Positions 34,601 through 42,176 are shown, counted from the first letter of the stretch. The stretch is DNA of 64,000 nt from Novosphingobium sp. (GCA_024236215.1 JACKKX010000001.1:476001-540000), one strand, 5' to 3'. The notes: generated by a model not told the origin, from the sequence alone. Made by a program: numbers and translations.

Positions 34601-35759
34601 CGTCTGCGAGGATTGCCACACCACCAGCGCCTGGTCGCCGGTGCGCACGGTCAATCACGCCGATGTCACCGGCACCTGCTCGAGCTGCCACAATGGGACC
34701 AAGGCCCAGGGCAAGCCCGCAACGCACATCGCCACCACTGCCGAGTGCAGCTCCTGCCACAAGACCAGCGGCTGGACCCCCGCGACCTTCAGCCACAGCG
34801 GGATCAGCTCCAACTGCTCAAGCTGCCACAATGGGACCAGCGCCACCGGAAAGACCGCAACCCACATCGCGACCAACAATATCTGCGAGGATTGCCACAC
34901 CACCAGCGCCTGGTCGCCGGTGCGCACGGTCAATCACGCCGATGTCACCGGCACCTGCTCGAGCTGCCACAATGGGACCAAGGCTGAGGGCAAGCCCGCA
35001 ACGCACATCGCCACCACCGCCGAGTGTTCGGATTGCCATAAGACCAGCGGCTGGATTCCGGCCAACTTCAGTCACTCCAACGTGACGGCAAGCTGCTCTT
35101 CCTGCCACAACGGCACCAGTGCAACAGGCAAGAACGCCACCCATCTGGCGACGACGAATTCCTGTGAGGACTGCCACTCGACTGCCGCCTGGTCTCCGAT
35201 CCGCACTTTCAATCACGCAGATGCGACAGGTACTTGTTTTTCCTGCCACAACGGCACCGGTGCGCCCGGAAAGCCTGCAGGTCACATCGCCTCGACCACG
35301 GCCTGCGACTATTGCCATATTGTCAGCAACTGGACGAGCGTGACAGTCGATCACACCCAGGTGAATGGCACCTGTTCTTCCTGTCACAACGGGTCGACTG
35401 CCCAAGGGAAAACGCCAACTCACATTCCGACCACGTCAGATTGCAGCGCCTGCCATCGGACCACCGCGTGGACTCCTGCAACCTTTAGCCACAGTGGCAT
35501 CAGTTCCAACTGTTCCAGCTGCCACAATGGCACCAGTGCAGATGGCAAGTCGGCAACTCACCCGCTGACTACCAGCGTTTGTGAGAACTGCCACACGAGC
35601 ACCAGCAATTGGCTCAATTATCGGATCAGCCACGGCGATGCGACCGGCCGGTGCGATTCCTGCCACAACGGAAGGATCGCCGAGGGCAAGCCGCGCGATC
35701 ACAAGGTAACCAGCGAAGACTGCGGCGCCTGCCATTCCACCCGAACGTGGGACCGCTAG
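31686..35759 (+). CDS. Giant 57-CXXCH multihaem cytochrome c with near-identical tandem repeats
   Basis: A 1357-residue exported protein. The start is GTG 31686, or TTG 31692, which has better spacing from GGGAAG; both give a signal peptide (KRLLVSIGLLFALLVAALAAPPALA). I count 57 CXXCH motifs, about one per 24 residues. Two module types alternate: C-x2-CHNGT-x-A-x-GK-x3-H and C-x2-CH-x4-W followed by F/V-x-H, so each haem has a likely distal His. Residues 439-1089 are seven 93-residue units (four haems each) encoded by 279-bp repeats. The fold should be an extended haem wire in the periplasm or through the outer-membrane barrel encoded next. A long spaced repeat like this is typical of nanowire-type or conduit cytochromes, but location and partner are inferred. 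Confidence 0.93.
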   Translation: MSLAGKRLLVSIGLLFALLVAALAAPPALARAAQTFDHFRTGFPLTGAHVDVRCEGCHKDGQFAGTPKDCQSCHNSVRASGLPASHIRTQANCDSCHTTKQWQLSRFDHSRTTQSCSSCHNGVQAVGKASDHIATSQECSSCHSTSNWSSARFDHTGISGNCASCHNGTKATGKGSTHLPTNADCATCHSTAGWAGARFDHAGISGNCASCHNGTNAKGKSSSHLPTSNACEDCHKIGAWTPATFNHNDTSANCSSCHDGNKATGKSTRHIPVSTECGTCHVTSGWTPANFSHTNISGSCSSCHNGTNATGKSSSHLATTNSCESCHATNAWSPAKAVNHSEVQGTCSSCHDGRKADGKGSTHIATAAECGTCHLTTAWTSATFTHQGITGSCASCHNGTSAKGKASSHIATNNICEDCHTTSAWSPVRTVNHADVTGACSSCHNGTKATGKGTSHIPTTAECSSCHKTSGWTPATFSHSGISSNCSSCHNGTSATGKTATHIATNNVCEDCHTTSAWSPVRTVNHADVTGACSSCHNGTKATGKGTSHIPTTAECSSCHKTSGWTPATFSHSGISSNCSSCHNGTSATGKTATHIATNNVCEDCHTTSAWSPVRTVNHADVTGACSSCHNGTKATGKGTSHIPTTAECSSCHKTSGWTPATFSHSGISSNCSSCHNGTSATGKTATHIATNNVCEDCHTTSAWSPVRTVNHADVTGTCSSCHNGTKAQGKTATHIATTAECSSCHKTSGWTPATFSHSGISSNCSSCHNGTSATGKTATHIATNNVCEDCHTTSAWSPVRTVNHADVTGTCSSCHNGTKAQGKPATHIATTAECSSCHKTSGWTPATFSHSGISSNCSSCHNGTSATGKTATHIATNNVCEDCHTTSAWSPVRTVNHADVTGTCSSCHNGTKAQGKTATHIATTAECSSCHKTSGWTPATFSHSGISSNCSSCHNGTSATGKTATHIATNNVCEDCHTTSAWSPVRTVNHADVTGTCSSCHNGTKAQGKPATHIATTAECSSCHKTSGWTPATFSHSGISSNCSSCHNGTSATGKTATHIATNNICEDCHTTSAWSPVRTVNHADVTGTCSSCHNGTKAEGKPATHIATTAECSDCHKTSGWIPANFSHSNVTASCSSCHNGTSATGKNATHLATTNSCEDCHSTAAWSPIRTFNHADATGTCFSCHNGTGAPGKPAGHIASTTACDYCHIVSNWTSVTVDHTQVNGTCSSCHNGSTAQGKTPTHIPTTSDCSACHRTTAWTPATFSHSGISSNCSSCHNGTSADGKSATHPLTTSVCENCHTSTSNWLNYRISHGDATGRCDSCHNGRIAEGKPRDHKVTSEDCGACHSTRTWDR
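33000..34952 (+). repeat. Seven 279-bp coding tandem repeats in the 57-haem gene
   Basis: Units begin at 33000, 33279, 33558, 33837, 34116, 34395 and 34674. Each encodes four CXXCH motifs. Units 1-3 carry the ATGKGTSH variant; units 4 and 6 carry AQGKTATH and units 5 and 7 AQGKPATH, with matching silent differences, so units 4-5 and 6-7 look like a 558-bp duplication. Diverged, partial units flank the array on both sides. Confidence 0.93.
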
Positions 35760-35783
35760 GCGCGCCAAACAGGGAACCAGCAG

Positions 35784-38033
35784 ATGCAGAAAAAACTGGA
35801 ATTGGGAGCAGCAGCAACCACCTCGATCCTCTTGGCCGTCGGGGCCGCGAGCGTCATCCCATCGCCTGCTTTTGGCCAGACCGTTGGCGACCGGGCGCTA
35901 TCCGACGTCAAGGTGGATAGTGCCGGAACCTGCGCTACAATGACCGTTACCCTCAACCTTCGTGTCCAGGTGCTCAGTTCGTTTCCCGAAATGGGGCGAG
36001 AGTTGCATGTACGCGTCCAGCCGCTCGATCCGGGTCAGGTTCGTGGTTTGCGCGATGCACTACGCACTCCAACCGCCATTCCGGAACTGCGCTCGATCGA
36101 ATACGAGGGTGACAACGCTGCTGGACCAACCCTCTCGCTGTTCTTCACTCGTGACATGCGCTTCGAGGTCAGCGCCGGAAAGCAACCGCAACAGATTGTG
36201 ATCCAGGTGGCGGATCCTTCAGTTGACCCGGCAAAATGCTCATCGGCTGAAGCGGGTGAGGCCGGGCATCTGGTCGCCGACGCCGAACAAGCCATTGCCG
36301 ATGGCAATCCTGACCGGGCGATCGCACTGCTGACCACAGCGCAGGCCTTGCCCGAGAATGCCGCAATGCCCCGCATAATCGAACTCCTCGGCGTGACCCG
36401 CGAACGCAAGGGTCAGAACGCCCAGGCGCGCGCGCAGTATCAGGACTACCTGAGGCGCTATCCCAGCGGCGAAGGCGCCGACCGGGTGCGCCAGCGGCTT
36501 GCCGCGCTCGACGCGGCAGAGGCTGCGCCCGGCACGTCCCATCAGCTGCGTGAGGCCAGTGGCGGCACGGGCAGCGCCAAGGCCTGGAAGTGGGGGGCTC
36601 GCGGCAGTTTTTCGCAGTTCTATTTCCGCGACCAGGGGCGCACCAGCACGCTCAACACTTCCTCGACACTGGGCACCGAAATCGACAACTCGGTCAACGT
36701 CAACCAGCTGTTGACGGCAGCCGACCTGACCGTGACGGGAGGGAACGACAAGAGCCAGATCCAGATTCGCGGCGCTGGCTCCTGGACCAAGAATTTCGGC
36801 ACCAGCCGCTCAATCACCACGATCAATGAAGGCACTGAAACCCGGACCTATGCCTCAAGGCCTGGCGGGTCCATTTCTGCACTGACCGCACTCTACCTGG
36901 ATTATTCGCAGCGCGACATGGGGTTGCAGATGCGGGTCGGGCGCCAAACCCGCAATTCCGGCGGTGTGCTTGGGCGTTTTGATGGCGGCCTGGTTTCCTG
37001 GCAGGCGAATCCCAAACTGCGCTTCAACGTGGTGGGCGGATTTCCCGTCCTCTCTTCGCGTCAGACGTGGGTCTTGAAGGAGCGCCCGTTTTACGGCCTC
37101 AGCGTCGATCTGGGCAACAAGCGCAGCCCGTGGCAAACAACGCTCTACTGGTTTGACCAACACGCTAAGGGCGGCTTTGTCGACCGTCGCTCGGTCGGGA
37201 TAGAGACGCGCTTTGTCCGCAAGAGCTTCAACGCCTTTGCGCTTCTCGACTACGATGTAAAATTCAACGCGGTGAACCTGGCCCTGATGACCTTCAACTA
37301 TTCGTTCCCCGATGGTGCCAATCTTGCGTTGACCGCCGACTACCGAAAATCTCCGCTTCTAACCACCACCAACGCGCTGATCGGCCAGTTTGACACTGCC
37401 AACAACATCGCCTTTGCAGACCTGAGGGGATTGCAGCCGTTTTTCACCGATGCACAGATCTACCAGCTGGCCAAGGATCGCACACTAACATCCAAGTCGC
37501 TGACGGCCACCTATACCCGGCCGATCACCAAGAAGCTCCAGCTCGCAACCGATTTCTCGATGACCGATACCGGCGGAACACCGGGAACTCCAGCCACCTC
37601 CGGCACCCCGGCCGTGGGGGTGCTTACAGCAATGGGCAAGGAATACTTCTACGGCGCGCAGCTGATCGGTTCAGACCTGCTGATGGCCAATGACATCTAC
37701 ATCATCTCGGGTCGCTTCGCCGATACCGCCACCGCAAAGGTCTATACGGTGGATTTCAATGCCCGCGTTCCCATCACCAACAAATTCCGCCTCAGCCCGC
37801 GCGTTCGTTACGGCTATCGCGACGGGAAAGTGAGCCCGACCGGAGTTCCCGGCGGCACCTACAGCCAGTTGCAACCGACGCTTCGGCTCAACTACTATCC
37901 GCTCAAGCATTCCGAGATCGAGGTTGAGTTCGGAGGAAACTTCTCGAAACAGACCGTATGGAACGGTACCGCATTCGACAAGGTTCGCGAATCCGGCTGG
38001 GTGCTGAGCGGCGGCTACCGGCTCGACTTCTGA
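35784..38033 (+). CDS. Outer-membrane beta-barrel protein with AMIN-like and TPR-like N-terminal parts
   Basis: A 749-residue exported protein with signal peptide (about 1-31, ending SPAFGQ). Residues 35-150 form a beta-rich domain resembling AMIN (LRSIEYEGD ... GPTLSLFFTRDMRFEV, IVIQVAD); residues 165-245 form TPR-like helices (AEQAIADGNPDRAIALLTTA, ARAQYQDYLRRYP); residues 270-749 are alternating amphipathic strands of a large barrel ending GGYRLDF with terminal Phe. It starts 24 bases after the 57-haem gene. By analogy with porin-cytochrome conduits (MtrB/PioB function, no clear sequence match) it may house or dock the cytochrome at the outer membrane. Function inferred. Confidence 0.8.
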   Translation: MQKKLELGAAATTSILLAVGAASVIPSPAFGQTVGDRALSDVKVDSAGTCATMTVTLNLRVQVLSSFPEMGRELHVRVQPLDPGQVRGLRDALRTPTAIPELRSIEYEGDNAAGPTLSLFFTRDMRFEVSAGKQPQQIVIQVADPSVDPAKCSSAEAGEAGHLVADAEQAIADGNPDRAIALLTTAQALPENAAMPRIIELLGVTRERKGQNAQARAQYQDYLRRYPSGEGADRVRQRLAALDAAEAAPGTSHQLREASGGTGSAKAWKWGARGSFSQFYFRDQGRTSTLNTSSTLGTEIDNSVNVNQLLTAADLTVTGGNDKSQIQIRGAGSWTKNFGTSRSITTINEGTETRTYASRPGGSISALTALYLDYSQRDMGLQMRVGRQTRNSGGVLGRFDGGLVSWQANPKLRFNVVGGFPVLSSRQTWVLKERPFYGLSVDLGNKRSPWQTTLYWFDQHAKGGFVDRRSVGIETRFVRKSFNAFALLDYDVKFNAVNLALMTFNYSFPDGANLALTADYRKSPLLTTTNALIGQFDTANNIAFADLRGLQPFFTDAQIYQLAKDRTLTSKSLTATYTRPITKKLQLATDFSMTDTGGTPGTPATSGTPAVGVLTAMGKEYFYGAQLIGSDLLMANDIYIISGRFADTATAKVYTVDFNARVPITNKFRLSPRVRYGYRDGKVSPTGVPGGTYSQLQPTLRLNYYPLKHSEIEVEFGGNFSKQTVWNGTAFDKVRESGWVLSGGYRLDF

Positions 38034-38061
38034 TCCATTCTGACCGACGGGGAGAGATCGT

Positions 38062-40002
38062 TTGATCGCCGAAGCAGGACTTGCAGCACTTTGGCTGGCC
38101 GCTGCATTGGCCTTTGCCCAGCTGTTGGTTGGCGCGCTGGCGATCGGCCGCAATCAGGCCTCCCTGGCACCCGCTATTGTCCCGATTGCTATTGCCCAGG
38201 CCATGCTAGCAGCACTGGCTTTTGCCTGTCTGATCGCAGTCTTCGCCCGGTCGGACATGACAGTGCTGCTGGTTGCCGCAAATAGCCATTCCGCCAAGCC
38301 AATGCTCTACAAGATTGCGGGCACCTGGGGAAATCACGAAGGCTCGATGTTGCTGTGGGTTACCATCCTTGGTTTGTCGGGTGCCTTGATTGCTTTGTTC
38401 GAGCGCAAGTTGCGGGCCGATACCAAGGTTGCGACGCTTGCCGCACAGGCAGCAATCGCGCTCGGGTTTTACGCATTCCTGCTGTTTTCCTCCAATCCCT
38501 TCGCCCGGATCGCAGGGGTGGTCGAGGGGGCGGGGCTCAATCCACTCCTTCAAGACCCTGGCCTCGCGTTCCATCCGCCCACGCTGTATGCCGGTTATGT
38601 CGGCATGTCGGCGGGGTTTTCCTTTGCGGTAGGTGCGCTTGTGACCCGCAACGTCGGCCCGGATTTCGCCCGTGCGATGCGGCCCTGGATTCTTGGCGCC
38701 TGGGTTTTCCTGACGATCGGGATTACCGCCGGATCCTATTGGGCCTATTACACTCTCGGATGGGGCGGTTGGTGGTTTTGGGACCCGGTTGAGAATGCCT
38801 CGTTGATGCCCTGGCTAGCAGCAACCGCGCTGCTTCATTCGGTTACTGTGCTTGCGACCCGCGATGGCCTGCGCGCCTGGACCATCATGCTTTCGGTTTT
38901 GGCCTTCTCTATGTCGATGGTCGGAACCTTTCTGGTCCGCTCGGGAATTCTGACCTCCGTCCATTCCTTCGCAGTGGATCCCGAACGCGGGCTGTTCATC
39001 CTCGCCCTGCTCGCGCTCTACATCGGCGGTGCACTGGCACTGTTTGCGGCGCGAATCGGCACCGTTGCCGAAGGCAACCGATTCGAGCTCGTCAGCCGCG
39101 AAGCGGCGCTCGTCATGAACAACCTGATCCTGACCGTGGTGTTGGTGGTGGTACTTGCCGGGACACTTTATCCATTGATCCTCGAAGCTGCCAGCGGCGC
39201 CAAGATTTCGGTCGGCGCGCCCTATTTCAATGCCACCGCAGGGCCCCTGGCGCTGATCCTGATGGTGCTGCTTGCAGTAGGACCGCTGCTGCGCTGGCGC
39301 GCCGACCGGCCAAGACTGGTACTTGACCGCATCGCACCCGCCCTGTTCGCGGCCGCTGCGGGCCTGTTGCTGCTGGCTGCATTCGCGGGCAGGATCGGCG
39401 TCTTGCCGCTACTTGGACTGGTCGCCGCAGCACTGGTCGCAATCGCCAGTATCGCCCCGCTGTGGAAGCGTAACCTCACGCGAACACCGCTGTTCACCTG
39501 GGGGATGGTGATTGCGCACTTCGGCTGCGCGGTGAGCATCGCAGGGATGGCCTGCGATGCAGCTTTTACGAAGGAAAACATGGTTTCGGTGGCGGCCAAT
39601 GAGACCCGCGGCGTCGGCCCCTTTTCGGTTACGCTGCTTGGTGTGCGTGAACGCGCAGGCCCGAACTACCAGATTCTCGAAGCCGTCCTTTCGGCCAGAA
39701 AGCCGGGTGCCGAGCCATTTGCGATGACCCCACAGCTCCACGCCTTCAGCGACCCGCCGATGACCACAAATCAGGCCGCGATAGAAACCTTCTGGAATGG
39801 ACAGCTCTACATCACCCTTGGTGAGAACTCCGAGCAGGACCGGTTCGTGCTCAGGATGTGGTGGAAGCCCTTCGTCACACTCATCTGGATCGGGGGAGCA
39901 TTGATCGCGCTGGGCGGCGCACTTTCGCTGCTCGGCAGAGTCCGGCGCGATCTGTGGGACAGCCGCTGGCCCTGGCAATCCACCAAGACCGTGCGCGCAT
40001 GA
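38062..40002 (+). CDS. ccmF: Cytochrome c haem lyase subunit CcmF
   Basis: A 646-residue polytopic membrane protein with about 15 helices. The TTG start at 38062 is preceded by GGGGAGAGA at good distance. It has the haem-handling WWD segment WGGWWFWDPVENASLMPW, periplasmic conserved histidines (WGNHEGSM, LLHSVTVL) and RSGILTSVHSFA, all CcmF/CycK/NrfE marks. CcmF, with CcmH and CcmI, attaches haem to apocytochrome CXXCH sites. Encoded right after the multihaem genes, it may be dedicated to them, since ccmA-E are not here. Confidence 0.95.
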   Translation: MIAEAGLAALWLAAALAFAQLLVGALAIGRNQASLAPAIVPIAIAQAMLAALAFACLIAVFARSDMTVLLVAANSHSAKPMLYKIAGTWGNHEGSMLLWVTILGLSGALIALFERKLRADTKVATLAAQAAIALGFYAFLLFSSNPFARIAGVVEGAGLNPLLQDPGLAFHPPTLYAGYVGMSAGFSFAVGALVTRNVGPDFARAMRPWILGAWVFLTIGITAGSYWAYYTLGWGGWWFWDPVENASLMPWLAATALLHSVTVLATRDGLRAWTIMLSVLAFSMSMVGTFLVRSGILTSVHSFAVDPERGLFILALLALYIGGALALFAARIGTVAEGNRFELVSREAALVMNNLILTVVLVVVLAGTLYPLILEAASGAKISVGAPYFNATAGPLALILMVLLAVGPLLRWRADRPRLVLDRIAPALFAAAAGLLLLAAFAGRIGVLPLLGLVAAALVAIASIAPLWKRNLTRTPLFTWGMVIAHFGCAVSIAGMACDAAFTKENMVSVAANETRGVGPFSVTLLGVRERAGPNYQILEAVLSARKPGAEPFAMTPQLHAFSDPPMTTNQAAIETFWNGQLYITLGENSEQDRFVLRMWWKPFVTLIWIGGALIALGGALSLLGRVRRDLWDSRWPWQSTKTVRA

Positions 40003-40529
40003 CCCGGAAGCTGATCCTGTGGTTGCCATTTGGCCTGCTGATGGGCCTGTTCGCGGCATTCTGGCTGGGGCTGGAGCGCCCATCAGACCACATCATCGCC
40101 TCGCGGATGGTAGGTCAGCCGCTTCCAGAGTTCGCTGCCGAAGCAGCAATACCCAGCCTTCCGGGACTCGCCACAGCGGACTTTCGGGACGGCAAACCGC
40201 GTCTGCTGAACGTCTTCGCCAGCTGGTGCGTTCCTTGCGTCCAGGAAATTCCCATGTTGCTGCGTTTGCAGCAGGCGGGAGTGGAGATCGACGGGATCGC
40301 GGTTCACGACAACAGCGCCGATCTATCCCGCTTCCTGACCGAAAACGGCAATCCCTATGACCGGATCGGGCTTGACCAGGATGGCAAGGCGCAGATCGCG
40401 CTAGGCTCGGCCGGAGTGCCCGAAACATTCGTGATCGATGGACAGGGCAAAGTGATCTACCAACACATCGGTGTGGTGACGGAGGCGGACATGGCCGATC
40501 TGCGCAAAATGCTGGCATCCCGGCGATGA
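39999..40529 (+). CDS. ccmG: Thiol:disulfide protein CcmG/DsbE
   Basis: A 176-residue thioredoxin-like periplasmic protein with an N-terminal membrane anchor (LILWLPFGLLMGLFAAFWLG) and active site NVFASWCVPCVQE; the family insert and GVPETFVIDGQGKV with cis-Pro follow. It reduces the cysteines of apocytochrome c before haem attachment. ATG 39999 overlaps the ccmF stop (ATGA). Confidence 0.94.
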   Translation: MTRKLILWLPFGLLMGLFAAFWLGLERPSDHIIASRMVGQPLPEFAAEAAIPSLPGLATADFRDGKPRLLNVFASWCVPCVQEIPMLLRLQQAGVEIDGIAVHDNSADLSRFLTENGNPYDRIGLDQDGKAQIALGSAGVPETFVIDGQGKVIYQHIGVVTEADMADLRKMLASRR

Positions 40530-40930
40530 AACGCGCTGCGCTCTTCATCGCCGCGCTGATCCTGGCGCCGCTTGCCGCCAGCCCCATAGCCGCACAGGAC
40601 TATGCCGAAGTCTCGCTGCCCGATCCGGAGCAGGAATCGCAGGCGCTCGCGTTGATGGATTCGATCCGCTGTGTGGTCTGCCAAGGGCAACCGATCTCGG
40701 GCTCCAATGCCGATCTTGCGGGAGACATGCGTCGTCTGGTGCGAGAACACATCGCGGCTGGCGAAAGTCCTGAGCAGGTGCGGGCATTCCTGGTCGGCAA
40801 ATATGGCGACTGGGTGAGTTTCAAACCGGTTGTGAGAAGCGAGACGCTGCCACTGTGGCTGGTCCCGCTGCTGGCGTTGCTTGGCGGCGGGTGGCTGGTT
40901 GCAAACCGGATCAGGGTAAGGAAGGCATAA
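40526..40930 (+). CDS. ccmH: Cytochrome c-type biogenesis protein CcmH
   Basis: A 134-residue protein: signal peptide (1-23), the redox motif RCVVCQGQ (family LRCxxCQ), a three-helix bundle (REHIAAGESPEQVRAFLVGKYGDWV) and a C-terminal membrane anchor. It works with CcmF and CcmG in apocytochrome reduction and haem ligation. The ATG overlaps the ccmG stop. Confidence 0.94.
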   Translation: MKRAALFIAALILAPLAASPIAAQDYAEVSLPDPEQESQALALMDSIRCVVCQGQPISGSNADLAGDMRRLVREHIAAGESPEQVRAFLVGKYGDWVSFKPVVRSETLPLWLVPLLALLGGGWLVANRIRVRKA

Positions 40931-41253
40931 TGGGCTGGCTGATCGCAGTCGGATTGAGCGGTCTGACGTTTGCGGCGTTGTATCTTGGCGGCAAATGCTC
41001 ACGCCTGGCGCTAGAGATTGTTGCGGCCGCCGTTCTGCTAGCCCTGGCCGGCTATGGCTGGCAGGGCAGTCCGGATATGGACGGTCGATCAAGTGAAGCA
41101 GAGCGCGCGGCGATCGCGCGGTTCGAACTGGGCGACGTAATCAAGCCGACCACGGCAAGCCGCCTCCGCGAAGCGCTGGAAAAGGCCCGCGTTCAATTTG
41201 TCGATGATGGGCCATTCGCGGGCGCGGTATTCCTGTTTCGCGCTGCCGGCTAG
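40930..41253 (+). CDS. Small membrane protein at the end of the ccm genes
   Basis: A 107-residue protein with two N-terminal hydrophobic helices (about 2-20 and 28-45) and a short helical soluble tail ending VFLFRAAG. ATG 40930 overlaps the last base of ccmH. This is the place of ccmI/cycH in standard operons; it may be a reduced CcmI membrane part, with the TPR portion supplied by the leftward ccmI-like gene. No firm family match. Confidence 0.65.
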   Translation: MGWLIAVGLSGLTFAALYLGGKCSRLALEIVAAAVLLALAGYGWQGSPDMDGRSSEAERAAIARFELGDVIKPTTASRLREALEKARVQFVDDGPFAGAVFLFRAAG

Positions 41254-41321
41254 TTCTCCAAGATCCGGAACTACGGTGCCAGTTCACAATATTGACGGTC
41301 ACGGTCACCACCGCCGTGTAA

Positions 41322-41347
41322 TTAAGTGTACTGCCACCGCAATTGCG
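41322..41347. repeat. Degenerate REP-like copy before the RAYT remnant
   Basis: TTAAGTGTACTGCCACCGCAATT resembles the element at 42153-42176 read on the other strand, with about six differences in 24 bases. Likely an older copy linked to the RAYT transposase. Confidence 0.4.
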
Positions 41348-41557
41348 TTGACCGACGTTGCCGCGCTGGGCGATCATGTCCGCATCTGGCGGGCGCTGCT
41401 GTGGGTCGGGCTTGAAGCCATGGACGATCCGGCTACGATCGCCGCAATCGAAGCGCGGGGTCGCACCGGGCGACCACTGGCCGATCCCGAGTGGATCGCC
41501 GAGATGGAGCTGAGAATCGAAAGGAAGCTCGGTCCGAAACACCGAATGGGAGTTTAG
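41342..41557 (+). pseudogene. C-terminal remnant of a REP-associated (RAYT, Y1-type) transposase
   Basis: The last 71 codons before TAG resemble the C-terminus of RAYT transposases: DVAALGDHV...WRALL, then the hallmark ARGRTGRPLADPEWIAEME and a K-L-G-P ending. The catalytic HUH histidines and tyrosine domain are missing; upstream sequence is unrelated, so this is a truncated gene. Its stop sits within REP-like repeat 1. Confidence 0.6.
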
Positions 41558-41576
41558 TATAGCGTCCCCGGAATTC
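41553..41576. repeat. REP-like inverted repeat, left copy
   Basis: Ends GTCCCCGGAATTC. Inverted partner of 42153-42176: 20 of 24 bases match. Together they bracket the unknown gene at 41621-42145. Confidence 0.65.
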
Positions 41577-41620
41577 CGTAATTTCGTAATTTTGGCACTT
41601 CGGCTCAATAGGATCGGCAG

Positions 41621-42145
41621 ATGTCCCTTATCGATTCACCACCGGCACAAGTCGAAGTTGTAGCGCGCCTTGCAGCTAGGACGTCACGTTGTGAAATCAT
41701 TAAGTACGCGAGCGACGATGATTCCGGTGACCTGCTCGAAGGTAATTGTGGTACTATGTCGAGGTCGCTTGGCTGGGCACTTAAGGGCGTGTCTGTAGAC
41801 CGGATTAATGCCTGTCAGGTGCTGCTGACTGTGAACGCCGTTCATTCTCCGCGCCTGTTAAGCCTAAGCAATTGTAGTGGGCGCTTGGTGGAGTCAGATG
41901 TTGGTAGCACTTGGGTCGAACAACTCCAGAGGCGGGCAGATATTCAGTCACGGAGCATCGAATTTATCTCGTATGCAAAGGTCGAGAAGCGAGTCGGCTG
42001 TTATGACGTGACCGTCACGTACGATGCTAGGTCCGGTGCACAAAACACACCTTACAAGGAAACTGCAGCGCAGTTCTGTATCCGAAGGCAGTATGATTGC
42101 AGCAAAATGCGCGGCAGCTACTCAAGAGTTTGCCAGGTTGTTTAA
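41621..42145 (+). CDS. Unknown 174-residue protein inside a REP-like pair
   Basis: I do not recognise this protein. It is soluble, without signal peptide, and has seven cysteines (for example RCEIIKY, GNCGTM, SNCSG, VGCYDVTV, FCIRRQYDCSK, RVCQVV). Codon usage is visibly less GC-rich than in the neighbours (many tta, gta, aat codons), which points to foreign origin. It lies exactly between two inverted REP-like repeats beside a RAYT remnant and could be a passenger gene moved with them. A weak AGGA lies 10 bases before ATG 41621. Confidence 0.55.
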   Translation: MSLIDSPPAQVEVVARLAARTSRCEIIKYASDDDSGDLLEGNCGTMSRSLGWALKGVSVDRINACQVLLTVNAVHSPRLLSLSNCSGRLVESDVGSTWVEQLQRRADIQSRSIEFISYAKVEKRVGCYDVTVTYDARSGAQNTPYKETAAQFCIRRQYDCSKMRGSYSRVCQVV

Positions 42146-42152
42146 TCTGCAC

Positions 42153-42176
42153 GAATTCCGGGGACAGCATACTTAA
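42153..42176. repeat. REP-like inverted repeat, right copy
   Basis: Begins GAATTCCGGGGACAGCATAC, the form commonly seen at RAYT-linked palindromes; inverted partner of 41553-41576. Confidence 0.65.

Noticed and set aside
32900-35050. CRISPR-like regular repeats
   Set aside because: Units are 279 bp, contiguous, in frame and protein coding; there are no short repeats with unique spacers and no cas genes.
32513-35085. Long alternative plus-strand frames (824 and 740 codons) and repeated 85- and 92-codon minus-strand frames in the cytochrome repeats
   Set aside because: They recur because one 279-bp unit is copied; once a frame is open in one unit it is open in all. No signal peptide or CXXCH in those frames.
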